This document shows positions 1 through 19,757 of a DNA stretch of 24,520 nt, in pieces. Numbering within the stretch: position 1 is the first letter of the stretch; the number at the start of each line of letters is the position of its first letter. Origin of the DNA: Paulinella micropora (Eukaryota > Cercozoa > Imbricatea > Euglyphida); NCBI GenBank assembly GCA_009731375.1, contig BJOX01000188.1, forward strand, positions 393,158-417,677, given 5' to 3'. Below the pieces are notes generated by a model. The model was given only the letters and a program-made list of their open reading frames with translations, was not told the DNA's origin and made no database searches. Position numbers and translations under genes: made by a program.

Positions 1-231
1 ACCCGATGCCCAGCTAAGCCGTGATGTTTGCACGGAAGGGACTGATACAGGCGATACCAAAGCTCCCTAGTACCAGGCGGGGCCAGGGCTCGTTCCATAA
101 AGCGCCCCTTGCAGAACGAGCTCCCACCTCCATTACAGAGGGCCCAGTAAGCAGATGGAGTTTCGAGACTGTTCGACAGTCTAGTATAAACCGACAGAGC
201 ACTGTGGGTTTTATTCCGGGCTCAACAAGCG

Positions 232-232
<1 letters not shown>
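1..232. other. Unique segment, no confident gene
   Basis: Non-repetitive DNA of fairly balanced composition ahead of the first GATA array. Both strands are open for 60-70 codons, so openness cannot choose a coding strand. I recognise no domain. The first twelve bases (acccgatgccca) recur at about 498, suggesting that a dispersed repeat contributes here. Confidence 0.4.
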
Positions 233-1101
<869 letters not shown>

Positions 1102-1294
1102 ATATTATATATATATATATGTATATATGTATATATATATAGAGAGAGAGAGCGAGACAGAGAGATCTATGTGTGTGTGTGTGTATATATATATACGTAT
1201 ATATATACATATAATATATTATAATAAAAAATATATATATGTAAATATATATATATATATATGTATGTATATATATATATATTTAGAGAGAGAG

Positions 1295-1393
<99 letters not shown>

Positions 1394-1411
1394 CAGATAG
1401 ATAGATAGATA
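1102..1411. repeat. TA, GA, TG and GATA/GACA repeats
   Basis: A compound low-complexity block of TATATG, GAGA, a short TG run, AT-rich sequence, then GATA and GACA tetranucleotides. No coding signal is visible. Confidence 0.9.
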
Positions 1412-1485
1412 GGTGGAAAGGAAACGATAAATGTGCAAATATTTCAACCTGCTTAAGATAGACAGATAGGTATGCATGCATGCAG

Positions 1486-1521
1486 AGCACGAAGAAGACG
1501 ACGTTTGGGACGACGTTAACG
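1486..1521 (+). CDS. Possible acidic mini-exon upstream of the transporter chain
   Basis: A 36-base island follows an AG (1484-1485) and precedes a GT at 1522. Read with two leading bases it gives an acidic peptide (HEEDDVWDDVN) and one trailing base. That phase would join correctly to the exon at 1656, which starts with two bases. The donor (GTTATC) is weak and acidic peptides arise easily by chance. This is a tentative exon of a loop ahead of the transmembrane segments. Confidence 0.2.
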
Positions 1522-1523
1522 GT

Positions 1524-1605
1524 TATCATCTATCTATCTCTATCTATCTATCTATCTACCTATCTATCTATCTATCGATCGATCGATCTATCGATCTATC
1601 TATCG

Positions 1606-1649
<44 letters not shown>

Positions 1650-1651
1650 GT
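1524..1651. repeat. (TATC)n array
   Basis: TATC tetranucleotides with a few TACC and TCGA variants, the complement of the GATA arrays further left. The array runs into the acceptor of the exon at 1656. Confidence 0.95.
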
Positions 1652-1655
1652 CTAG

Positions 1656-10652
<8,997 letters not shown>

Positions 10653-11400
10653 AAGTCATGTAACAACAACAACAACAACAACAACAGCAGCAGCAGCAGC
10701 AACAACAACAACAACAACAACAACGCAGCAATAGCTGCACAGCAGCAACACTCCAAGCTGAATCTCATCCCTTACTAAAGGTCATGATTGTTACGATAAT
10801 GATAATCATGCTAAGAACAACGCAGACAAGCGATCGCTGCAAAGCATCAACACTCCATGCCGAATCTGATCCCTTACTAAAAGTCATGATTATGACGGTA
10901 ATGGAGTTATCAGTCAATAGGCCTTTCATGTTACGATAATGACAATACTGACGCTGATCAACAGCAGCAGCAGCAGCAGCAACAACAACAACAACAATGA
11001 CAATAACAATAACAACAACAATGACAACAACAACAACAACAACAACAATAACAACAACAGCAACAACAACAACAACGCAGACAAGCAATAGCTGCAAAGC
11101 AACAGCATTCCATGCTGAGTCTTATCCCTTACTAAATTGTTTGCAGTAATAATAATGATGCTGATCATCATCATCATCTTCATCATCATCATCAACAACA
11201 ACAACAACAACAACAACAAAAACAATAACAACAACGATAACAACAACAACAACAATAACAACAACAACAACAACAACGCAGACAAGCAATAGCTGCAAAG
11301 CAACAACACTGTTGCAGTAATAACAATGATGCTGATCATCATCATCATCTTTTTGTATCTCTTGATATTAATACCTCTTCCACCCATTGTATATCTCAAG

Positions 11401-11443
11401 TGAAGTTCTGCTTCCCACCGGCGGAGGCTCAGCTCTACGAGTG
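11401..11443 (+). CDS. Possible exon, unknown product
   Basis: An island after AG (11399-11400) and before GT at 11444. One leading base then 14 codons (EVLLPTGGGSALRV), phase 0 exit. The peptide recalls a nucleotide-binding P-loop but lacks the Lys that follows the glycines in a functional Walker A, so I do not assign it. A second frame (KFCFPPAEAQLYEW) is also open. Confidence 0.2.
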
Positions 11444-11447
11444 GTGA

Positions 11448-11996
11448 ATATTAATAATAACTCCCTGAGGAACTGTCAAAAATACTTAAATGCGCCAAGT
11501 CAAACTTATTTCTGTTTTTTACCTTCACTAAGAATTTACACTTGGCTTTGCTCTAGCAATTTCCTTTTTTTGCTGTCAATTTCACTTTTTTCCTATATCA
11601 ACATGTAAATTTTTTCACTAGCCGTGCTGTTTCCCTTCCACTCTGACTCGGTCACATCCGCTACCACAGAAAATAGACCAGCTTCCCTCCACAAAAACAT
11701 ACCTAAAAGCTTCCTTTTTGAGCACAGCTCATATGCACTGCAGACCTGGTCAGACCATAAACACTGCTCTACTAGTAACTAGCTCTTGTCCTTTCCATAG
11801 CCTAGCCCTAGCTTTATATAAACCTTGAGCAAAGGGGTGAGCACGGTCACTCGTGGTCCGGTAAACCCCTGTTATTAAATAACTATTTCTGAAAGTTGTA
11901 TCTGCATCCTTGCCCTCATTAGTGTAACAATTAGGGTACGGGATACGACACGTCTGTACGACCAGACTGAGATCGCCTACGATGAGCAATCATCTC
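11448..11996. other. Unique DNA, no confident gene
   Basis: About 550 bases of ordinary mixed sequence. A minus-strand frame of 79 codons spans 11750-11989, but it has no recognised motif and no support from neighbours. Confidence 0.4.
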
Positions 11997-11998
11997 AG

Positions 11999-12141
11999 AG
12001 ATAAGCTTTCACGTCCTGGAGACCACTCAAGACGCAACAGCTCTGCGGATCAACGCTAACAACATGATGATAGTCGAAGAAGCCGATCTAACTCCCCACG
12101 TCGTCAAAGACTGTCATATCTATCTATCTATCTATCTCAGA

Positions 12142-12176
<35 letters not shown>

Positions 12177-12249
12177 TCTATCTATTCTATCTATCAATCC
12201 ATCCAATCCATCCAATCCATCCATCCATCCATCCATCTATCTATCTATC

Positions 12250-12280
<31 letters not shown>

Positions 12281-12551
12281 CTATTTATCTATCTACCTAC
12301 TATAAATCTATTTATCTACCTACCTACCTATCTACCTATCTATCTGTTTCATTCGCAGACCGCCACGATTCCACGGGAGATGCACCCACAGTCAGAAACA
12401 GCTACTATAGTATAGTATAGTATAGTATAGTATAGTATAGTATAGCATATAGTATAGTATAGTATAGTAGACAAAACTGCAGGACGAATTCAATTTATCA
12501 TCAAGGCGGACCGGCAAGATCGGAAATATCGTTAAATTTTTGCAATATTGA
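11999..12551 (+). CDS. Unknown gene B, three phase-consistent terminal exons
   Basis: Exon 1 is 11999-12112 (AG before, GT at 12113), open and unique, containing FHVLETTQDATALRINANN and MMIVEEADLTPHVVKD. Exon 2 is 12359-12390, after a strong acceptor (ctgtttcattcgcag), reading RHDSTGDAPT, with GT at 12391. Exon 3 is 12483-12551, after actgcag, reading DEFNLSSRRTGKIGNIVKF, then LQY and TGA. The joins are phase 1+2 and phase 0. I recognise no domain. The two introns hold a TATC array and an ATAGT array. The chain is upstream-incomplete; phase agreement over three small exons is encouraging but not proof. Confidence 0.35.
12116..12345. repeat. (TATC)n array inside gene B intron
   Basis: TATC with TGTC, TCCA, TTTA and TACC variants, starting two to three bases inside the putative intron and ending a few bases before the next acceptor. 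Confidence 0.95.
12402..12470. repeat. (ATAGT)n pentamer array
   Basis: About thirteen TATAG/ATAGT units with one altered unit (tatagcatatag). Confidence 0.95.
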
Positions 12552-12666
12552 CAAGTTTATTTCCGTGAAGCTGACCAAAAAATAAGGGAAGCGCTGTTGA
12601 ATACGATATTATTTGTGTTAGCGCAGAAAAATTATTATTTGCTGTTGTTGCTGTCAGCGCTTGCGT

Positions 12667-12823
12667 AAAAAAAGAAAAGAAAAGGAAAGAAGAAGAAGAA
12701 GAAGAAGAAGAAGAAGAAGAAGAAGAAGAAGAAGAAGAAGAAGAAGAAGAAGAAGAAGAAGAAGAAGAAGAAGAAGAAGAAGAGGAGGAGGAAGAAGAAG
12801 AGGAGGAAGAAGAGGAAGAGGAA

Positions 12824-12855
<32 letters not shown>

Positions 12856-12877
12856 AGAGGAGGAAGAGGAGGAAGAG

Positions 12878-12909
<32 letters not shown>

Positions 12910-12928
12910 AGAAGAAGAAGAAGAAGAA

Positions 12929-12972
<44 letters not shown>

Positions 12973-12988
12973 AGAAGAGGAAGAGGAA

Positions 12989-13020
<32 letters not shown>

Positions 13021-13042
13021 AGAGGAAGAAGAGGAGGAAGAG

Positions 13043-13074
<32 letters not shown>

Positions 13075-13739
13075 AGAAGAAGAAGAAGAAGAAGAAGAAG
13101 AAGAAGAAGAAGAAGAAGAAGAAGAAGAAGAGGAAGAGGAGGAGGAGGAGGAGGAGGGGAGGAGGAGGAAAAGGAAAAGAAAGAGGAGGAGGAGGAGGAG
13201 GAAGAAGAAGAAGAAGAAGAAGAAGAAGAAGAAGAAGAAGAAGAAGAAGAAGAAGAAGAAGGAAGAAGAAGGAAGAAAGAAGAAAGAAGAAAGAAGAAGA
13301 AAGAAACAGAAAGAAGAAAGAAGAAAGAAGAAAGAGGAAAGAGGAAAGAAGAAAGAAGAAAGAAGAAAGAAGAAAGAAGAAGGAAGGAGGAAGGAGGAAG
13401 GAGGAAGGGGGAAGGGGGGAGGGGGGAGGATGAAGGGGGAAGGAAAATATCTGTGACGATGGAAGAAGAAGAAGAAGAAGAAGAAGAAGAAGAAGAAGAA
13501 GAAGAAGAAGAAGAAGAAGAAGAAGAAGAAGAAGAAGAAGAAGAAGAAGAAGAAGAAGGAGAAGAAAGAAGAAAGAAGGAAAAAGAAAGAAGAAAGAAGA
13601 AAGAAGAAAGAAAAAGAAAAAGAAAGAAGAAAGAAGAAAGAAGAAAGAAGAAAGAAGAAAGAAGAAAGAAGAAAGAAGAAGGAAGGAGGAAGGAGGAAGA
13701 AGGAAGAAAGAAGAAGGAAGGGGGAAGGAAAATATCTGT
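12667..13739. repeat. Polypurine GAA/GGA tract with 285-bp internal duplication
   Basis: Bases 12667-13307 are all A or G (641 bases). Further all-purine stretches follow to about 13725. The landmark ggaaaatatctgtgacgat occurs near 13442 and again 285 bases later, each preceded by GGAGGAA/AAGGGGG sequence, so a block of about 285 bases is duplicated. Glu, Arg/Lys, Ser, Phe and Leu homopolymer frames on both strands are artefacts. Confidence 0.95.
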
Positions 13740-14849
13740 GACGATAGAAAGTGATTTGTAATGCATGTCGTAGTATGCAATTTGTGTACACACACTTTCA
13801 ATATTGATCATTGCATATTTGTTGAATACAAGGAGTATTTAGACTTCGTTATATAAACCTACTTTTCATTTTGCAAAGGCAATATGCTGCGGAATAAAGG
13901 CATTATGCCAGTTGAATGCCAATTTGACATGCACGGTCCGAAAAAAACACAACTCAACTAACTAGCTCAACACCTGCCTCAACAGACAGCACTCAACAGC
14001 TGTACATATATTCTCACCTGCTTCCCAGAGAAGAAAACATGACAATTCCAGAGCTATTCTTGCTGCTGGCACCAGAAGATGATAGATACCTACTTCCTCC
14101 ATGCTCTAGGGGATGAGATCCAAGTCGTTTTGTTGCCCAGTACTTCGCCTTGGGGACGGTAACGTAACGCCCTGCTCGTGCACGCTTAGCACACATTCAT
14201 CCTTGACATTGTCTATGCATGACCGTTATGCTAGTCTAAGTGCCTGATATCGACATCGATACGTACATGGATGCGACTTGCTGCAGTCGGTCCCTGCGCA
14301 GCAGCATCTCTTGCCAACAGAACACGTGCACGCAGACCATCTATGTGTGTATGTGATTTTTCAGGAAACTTGACACGAATGGATAGATCGATGCTTGAAG
14401 CTGCTGCAAACATAACGTAAACCACTTTGATAGTATTTGAATTCTTGAGGAATGAGACAGACAGGGGTGTTGATAAATTTCAAATCTGTTGGACAAAAAT
14501 AATGTGGTTATGGTGGGTCTGTAGAAAAATACCAGAAACTAACACCGACATGACCATATTAACCGCAACATTTTTGCTACCAACCCGTCCATCCCGAAAG
14601 AAATCAGAATTTAGGTTGCATCTTTGGCCAAAGTAACATGGATATCGATCACACGATCACGAATTCGAATTGTGGCACGGATGCATATGAGTATCCCCTC
14701 CGTGACACAAAGGGGTTGTTCCATCACCAGAAGGAGAACGGTCCACTTAATTATTTTGCTGTCTTGATCTTTGTGTGCCAAGACTTGGTTTTGCCTAAAG
14801 CCAAATTAAATCTGTTATCATTATTATTTCTTTTGTGTTCCGTGCGCAG
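13740..14849. other. Unique DNA upstream of the zinc-finger gene
   Basis: Ordinary mixed-composition sequence without strong repeats. A short plus-strand stretch before a GT at about 14158 reads RFVAQYFALGT, which could be an exon end, but a stop lies just upstream and I cannot extend it. Nothing else here is supported. Confidence 0.35.
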
Positions 14850-14929
14850 CAAAGGATCGAGGATGGAAAATTGGTTGCAAATAAACTCAAAAATAACGAT
14901 GATGCGGGCAGATTGGGAGAACTTGCAAG
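14850..14929 (+). CDS. Possible exon upstream of the zinc-finger gene
   Basis: The acceptor is ccgtgcgcag and the donor GT (14930) opens straight into a CT repeat. Two frames are open. One reads IEDGKLVANKLKNNDDAGRL then GELAR, which recalls the IGK-x-V...L...LA pattern of TFIIS N-terminal-like bundles, but its exit phase does not join the next exon. The other (KGSRMENWLQ...ENLQ) can join at an acceptor at 15242-15243 in phase. The choice is unresolved. Confidence 0.35.
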
Positions 14930-14930
14930 G

Positions 14931-14962
<32 letters not shown>

Positions 14963-14980
14963 ACTCTCTCTCTCTCACTC

Positions 14981-15025
<45 letters not shown>
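14931..15025. repeat. (CT)n run abutting a donor site
   Basis: CT dinucleotides with a few CACT interruptions, starting within the putative GT donor. Confidence 0.95.
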
Positions 15026-15029
<4 letters not shown>

Positions 15030-15227
15030 CCGATTAGGATGAAGCGTGGACTTGCGAGTGGTGTATGTGTGAAAAATAATCATCTCGCTCTCTGCTGCAG
15101 CATCTGCCTTGCTGAAAAAAATATAAGTTTTTTTTAAATATTTATTTCTACTTATATGTTACAGTACCTCAAAGTTGGATATTTATAATTACATTATAGA
15201 CTGTACTGATTCCTTGATATTGTGTAG

Positions 15228-16510
15228 ACTTCTCCTTTCAAAGGCGACACCTCGGATGCATCAGTGACAATGTCATCTTCATCGTTACGCAAGGTATTTA
15301 CTGCAAGCATACGAGGCGAGGAGATACTAGAAATAAAATTGTGGAAGTGCAAGTTCTGCACTTATGTGAACGAGGGCCCCAGCACTGAGCCTCCACCATG
15401 GAATCACACGTGTGCAATGTGTTCAAGATCCAATAAGGTAATACACAAACTCTTGAATTAGTTGCTTGTTTGTTTGATTGATTATTTATTTACTTATTTA
15501 TAATCTAGAGCTTTACCCACTGCTTGCTTATTTTTTCTTTTGTATGTAAATTTAAACGTGCAGACGGCTAGCCCCACCGTGAATGCCACGCGAGTCAAAC
15601 AAGAGCCTCGAGTCAAGAGTCCCAGTGGCACCGTGATCATGAAAGCTGTGCCTGTGCTTGAGCGCACTGCTCCCAAAACTCCTAAGCGCGAACGGGTTGT
15701 CATCGACAGCGACGACGACGATGTTGATTCCTCGCCTCCCTTCATGCCCCTCCTGCAAGTCAAAAAGGAACCACGGATCAAGGAAGAGAACCACGCTGAT
15801 GTATATTTTGACAGTTCGAACCAGAACTCGGAGAATGTTCAAGAGGAGACCGAATTGCAGCTGCATATTCAAATGAGAAGGAACAGCTGCAGCGATTCAA
15901 GGAAGAGAATCACGACGCTGATGCATCTTTGGATAGTTCGAACCAAAATTTTCAGGATGTTGAAGAGGAGGATCGAAACGCAGCTGCAATTTCTGGCGTC
16001 GAGGAGATTGAGCATGTAAAGGAATCCTATGACTCCCTGGAGGACTCTGATAGTGACAACGAGTATACTCGTCCCGCCCTGTATTTGTCTGCCTCACCTT
16101 GAGTCGCCCGGGGGCCTATCTGCAGCAGAGGAACAGGAAACAAGTGTACCCGGAGTGGAACGCTTGGATGGTGGAAGTGGTCCTTACGCAGAACATTTCG
16201 TCCTGAAGTTGTGTTGGAAAGCAACCGAGCGAAGCTGCAAGCAATCAACGCCAACCTGGCTAGCAAGGATCTACCTGCCCTGGGAAAAGCCTGCGCCGTC
16301 AACATGACATCGTACAAAGGATGGAACCGATTGCCAGCGTATGTGTGCGAAGTAACAGAGATCGTCCTTCATACTGAAGCCAGTAAAGAAGCCACCAAGA
16401 GCAAGATCATCGTGCATGTTTACGGAGTTGAAGAAAAGTATCAATCCGAATACTATCCGCTTTCGCTTGACGAGTTGGTGGGCAAAACATTTCTGCCAGC
16501 TACAAACTAA
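15228..16510 (+). CDS. RanBP2/NZF zinc-finger protein with SUMO motifs (gene C)
   Basis: Proposed exons are 15228-15437, 15564-15800, 15887-16080 and 16126-16510 (TAA). From the first Met (15264) this gives about 329 residues. Exon 1 has W-K-C-x2-C-T-Y-V-N...C-x2-C, a RanBP2/NZF zinc finger with a long inter-pair loop. Such fingers bind ubiquitin or RNA. Exon 2 has three Psi-K-x-E motifs (VKQE, VKKE, IKEE) and an SIM (VVIDSDDDD). Exon 3 is acidic. Exon 4 ends in a 100-residue folded-looking region (YVCEVTEIVLH, KIIVHVYGVEEKYQSEYYPL) that I do not recognise. Introns are 126, 86 and 45 bases. The first junction is clean and in phase; the 86- and 45-base introns are inferred because the frame otherwise breaks. 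The alternative is a frameshifted pseudogene or assembly indels. A nuclear, SUMO-linked role is an inference. Confidence 0.6.
15342..15422 (+). other. RanBP2/NZF-type zinc finger
   Basis: Trp codon at 15342, Cys codons at 15348 and 15357, Thr-Tyr-Val-Asn after the second Cys, and Cys codons at 15411 and 15420. The family pattern is W-x-C-x2-C-[TS]-x2-N-x6-C-x2-C. Here the middle spacer is 17 residues rather than about 10, with a PPPW insertion. Confidence 0.65.
15594..15788 (+). other. SUMO-acceptor and SUMO-interacting motif cluster
   Basis: Psi-K-x-E at 15594-15605 (VKQE), 15759-15770 (VKKE) and 15777-15788 (IKEE). A hydrophobic-acidic SIM starts at 15696 (VVID, then Ser and an Asp run). 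The motif definitions are established; their use in this protein is inferred. Confidence 0.55.
15777..15990 (+). repeat. Tandem duplication inside gene C
   Basis: Bases from about 15778 (tcaaggaagagaacca) repeat from about 15897 (tcaaggaagagaatca) at an offset of 119. Similarity extends through gacagttcgaaccagaac / gatagttcgaaccaaaat to gcagctgca. Since 119 is not a multiple of three, the second copy is in another frame. The proposed 86-base intron restores it. Confidence 0.8.
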
Positions 16511-16816
16511 GGAAAGGTTACAAGCCGTCGCAGCGACTTCTAAAAGAAGTGCTGGGCAAGTGCGAAGATCCAAAGATACGAAGCATTTCAAGTAGGCGTT
16601 GATGCAGAGGCACATGATGTTCTAATATATGATTTCGTTTTGCAGGATGGAAGAATGAAAATGGAAGACGTGAAAGATTTACGCAGAACAAGCTTGAAGA
16701 AAAGGCTAGTAGCTTTTGCAGGTTCGATTTCAAAACAATATGTTTATTGATGCCTATCCTTTTACTCAACCAAATCTAACAACTTCGCCAGTAACCCAAT
16801 CTTCTTCACTTATATA

Positions 16817-16822
16817 AATAAA
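16817..16822 (+). terminator. Polyadenylation signal AATAAA
   Basis: AATAAA about 307 bases after the gene C stop codon, in AT-rich DNA. It is a plausible 3' end for this transcript. Confidence 0.6.
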
Positions 16823-16830
16823 GATCAAAG

Positions 16831-18280
16831 ATGGTGGGAAAATATGTGATACTAGCGAAGCCCAAAAAAACCAAGGCAAACACCAGCCAGTTCCCGTTGT
16901 CCGGTCTAACGATAATATATTCTGACCTAAAAAGTGCAACTGACCTTTTTAGGAATATTATTATCATCCGGTTAAGAATGTTATTAATAGGAACAATCTC
17001 TTATTGTGTCTGGACCCACACGGGGTATTAATAAAGTAGCATATATTTACCTATCTGCGCCTACATAGCTCTGATAGCAAATAAAAATCTATATAATTTC
17101 AATTGCCACGCAGACTACTGCCGCTGAACGCTAGCTAGCTGAAAGAGGGCGAGCTAAACACTGGGTCTGCTTTATTAATATTTTTTTATGAACTATATGT
17201 TACTAATACGAACAGTACAAGCACTTGAATGTCGACATTAATATATAAAAACGCCGATATAACCATATCTTGACTAGATATAGCTCATCTGTACATCACT
17301 GTGTATAGGGGTATAAGAAAAGGTCGCATATTTATTAATACCTATCTGCGCATACATTGTTCTGCAAAATGACTACCGTGAAAGGGCGACGCACCGGTTG
17401 CCGGTTGTTGACTGCGAGCATTGCGAAGGCAGCTGTTCATTAGTAACAGATTAGAGACGAAATTAATGAGATGGAAATGAAATTCTCACTTACTGTTTCT
17501 CAAGTTTCTTCTGTTCCAGCTGTCCATTCCAAGTAAATTTATCACTAACTGAATCTCGAGCCGGAAAAGTCTGACAAGTGAGAGCAGGGAGTGTGTTAGA
17601 GAGGATTTTTTCCCCCCTGATTTTTCTTCGTTACTGTTTTAATATCGTTATATGAATAACTAAATAAATAACATACATGACTAATTGTGAGTAAATATAG
17701 GCAGTAACAATATCAATGTTCCTCAAATGTACAAGGTAAAATATATATGAACATCGCAAATACTATTCAAAACATACAATTACACGTATATTAATATTAC
17801 CTTATGAAGCATTAAAAGAGCTAGTGAAGGCATAAGGTGATGGCATGAAACGAAAAATTTTCTGTCGCTGCGAGTCTAATGTATACGTTGCTTGCCTCAT
17901 GAGTTTGTTGGTCGTTCCATATTGCCTAGAAAAAAGAGCAGCATACTATTCTATTTTATAAGCAGATCAGGAGTTTTCAACTCTGGTGCTAAGATCTGAT
18001 TTGTCAACAAAAACGCTGATATCTGAGTAGTAAACAAAAAGCAGACAGCAGTTAAAAAAAAAAAAAAAAAAAAAAGAAATGTTCACGGAAAAATTCCGAA
18101 CACGACCATATCTGTTCAAACTCAGCTGGTGTGAACATTCTTGGAAGAGAAAGTGGGTGACTTTGTGGGGACATCGGTTCACCTCAAATGATTTCTGACT
18201 GGGGACACTCAAGAATCAAAACAACCGAAATGTGATCTGATCGTTCTCCAATCGCAGTGGTATACTGCTCTTCTGAAGCT
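16831..18280. other. AT-rich intergenic DNA with diverged duplications
   Basis: No confident gene. A segment near 17038-17080 (gcatatatttacctatctgcgcctacata) recurs in altered form at about 17326-17372, followed in both by gactac..., gaaag and ggcga sequence. This points to an old duplication with a period near 290. A poly-A run lies at about 18053-18075. Confidence 0.5.
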
Positions 18281-19130
18281 TGTTTGGAAGCTCAGGACAA
18301 GAGCTTTCTAATGATGTGCTCAGCGTTTTCATATCTCGAATATCGATTGAGAAACACGAGTTTGAAGTCGAGGACGATTTTGCCACTTCAATGTGGTTGG
18401 TTATCCTCTGAAAGAATATTACTAGCCACATTCAAACGGCAGAATTGTCCGACTTCGAACTCAGTGTTCTCCATCAAGATTAGTGCTGCGGGTCATGCTG
18501 AGGACATGGTTTGAAAGCTCAGGACAAGAGCTTTCAAACGCTTTGCTTCGCGTGTTCGTACCTCAATTATTGCTTGAGGACAAGAGCTTTCCAACGGTAT
18601 ACTTCGCGCTTTCGTACCTCAAATCTTGATTGAGAACAACAAGTTTCAAGTTTAGTGAATTTGCCTCTTCAATGTCGTTGGTGATCCTGCAGCATAATAT
18701 TACTGGGGACGCTCAAGTGGGAGAACAATCCAACTTTTCATCTCATTGTTCGCCATCAATAAATAATGCTATGGAAATTCTGAAGCCATCGTTGAAAAAC
18801 TGACGATAAGGGCTCTCAAGCGACGTGCTGTGCACGAGAAGTTCCTATTCTAAAGTACGACGAGCAATCACTTCAAGAGCTTCGATCTCAGTCAATACTT
18901 GCGTCTACAACCTGTGCTATGGCTCATTAGAAAGCTCTTGATGAGAGCTTTCAAATGAGCCATTACACAAGCCGCCAAGATCAGAACCGGCTGAGAACGA
19001 AGCGTTTGAAGTCATCGCTGATTGTGCTTAAGGACAAGGAACTTCTCATTGTCATAGCTCAGATATTGATGTAGAAGATTGAGATCAAAGTTGGACGGTT
19101 CTCCCACTTGTACACGTCGTCAACAATACT
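18280..19130. repeat. Diverged repeat family with GAAAGCTC...GAGCTTTC hairpins
   Basis: Related units begin near 18295, 18522, 18577, 18808, 18945 and 19033, with a shared core ggacaagagctttc, then a tgct-cgcg and ctc-a-t spacer. Longer units also share catcaa and cactt landmarks. The clearest inverted repeats are 18509-18520 with 18528-18539 (12 of 12 bp, 7-base loop) and 18921-18937 with 18945-18961 (16 of 17 bp, 7-base loop). Stops occur in all frames across units, so coding is not supported. Confidence 0.6.
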
Positions 19131-19322
19131 CTCCAGAAAAAAAAAGTCGTTGTTTGCGTTGAAAGGAATAGTGGTGTGCTGGAGCACATTGTGTTGATAT
19201 CTCTCCAGCAACGATGGTTTTCTATTTTGTCGGTAACATCGTCTTGCATTATGAAAGAGCAGCTTCTCTCGTCCTTCTTGGATGTTCTTCCCAAGATTGG
19301 ACGTAAAAGCTCCTGTCAAGCA

Positions 19323-19375
19323 CAGATAGATAGATAGATGGATAGATAGATAGATAGAGAGATAGATAGATAGAG

Positions 19376-19410
<35 letters not shown>

Positions 19411-19465
19411 GTGAGTGGGAGGGGACCAGGGGAAAATAGATAGATGGATAGACAGACAAATAGGT
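19323..19465. repeat. (GATA)n array
   Basis: GATA with GAGA and GATG variants, and a small GTGAGTGGGAGGGGACC island. Confidence 0.95.
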
Positions 19466-19549
19466 AGCAATACCCACGATATTTAGAAAATATTACCTTA
19501 TATCATCTCTTCTCCGACTTTATGTCTACTTGTTCCTCATACGAGAAAG

Positions 19550-19553
19550 CAGC

Positions 19554-19595
<42 letters not shown>

Positions 19596-19706
19596 GGGAG
19601 GAAGAGACGAGCAAGCGAGGAAGGAAGGGAGGGAAGAAAGAAGAAGAAGAAGAAGAAGAAGAAGAAGAAGAAGAAGAAGAAGAAGAAGAAGAAGAAGAGG
19701 AAGAGG

Positions 19707-19757
<51 letters not shown>

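Noticed and set aside
11401-11443. PTGGG as a helicase Walker A
   Set aside because: The essential Lys after the glycines is absent, and no helicase motif can be tied to it. Listed only as a weak exon candidate.
11750-11989. Minus-strand 79-codon frame
   Set aside because: No recognised motif or splice context, and the plus-strand exon chain of gene B starts next to it. Insufficient support.
12661-13800. Frames of 366-419 codons of Arg/Glu/Lys or Ser/Phe/Leu
   Set aside because: These are pure translations of a polypurine tract, open on both strands in several frames. Repeat, not protein.
16511-16595. Extension of gene C in another frame (LRKGYKPSQRLLKEVLGK)
   Set aside because: It looks protein-like, but no intron of plausible length switches frame before the stop at 16508. 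It may indicate a base error, so it is left out of the model.
18216-18514. Opposite-strand frames of 71 and 85 codons
   Set aside because: Related repeat units have stops and shifts in the same frames, so coding is not supported.
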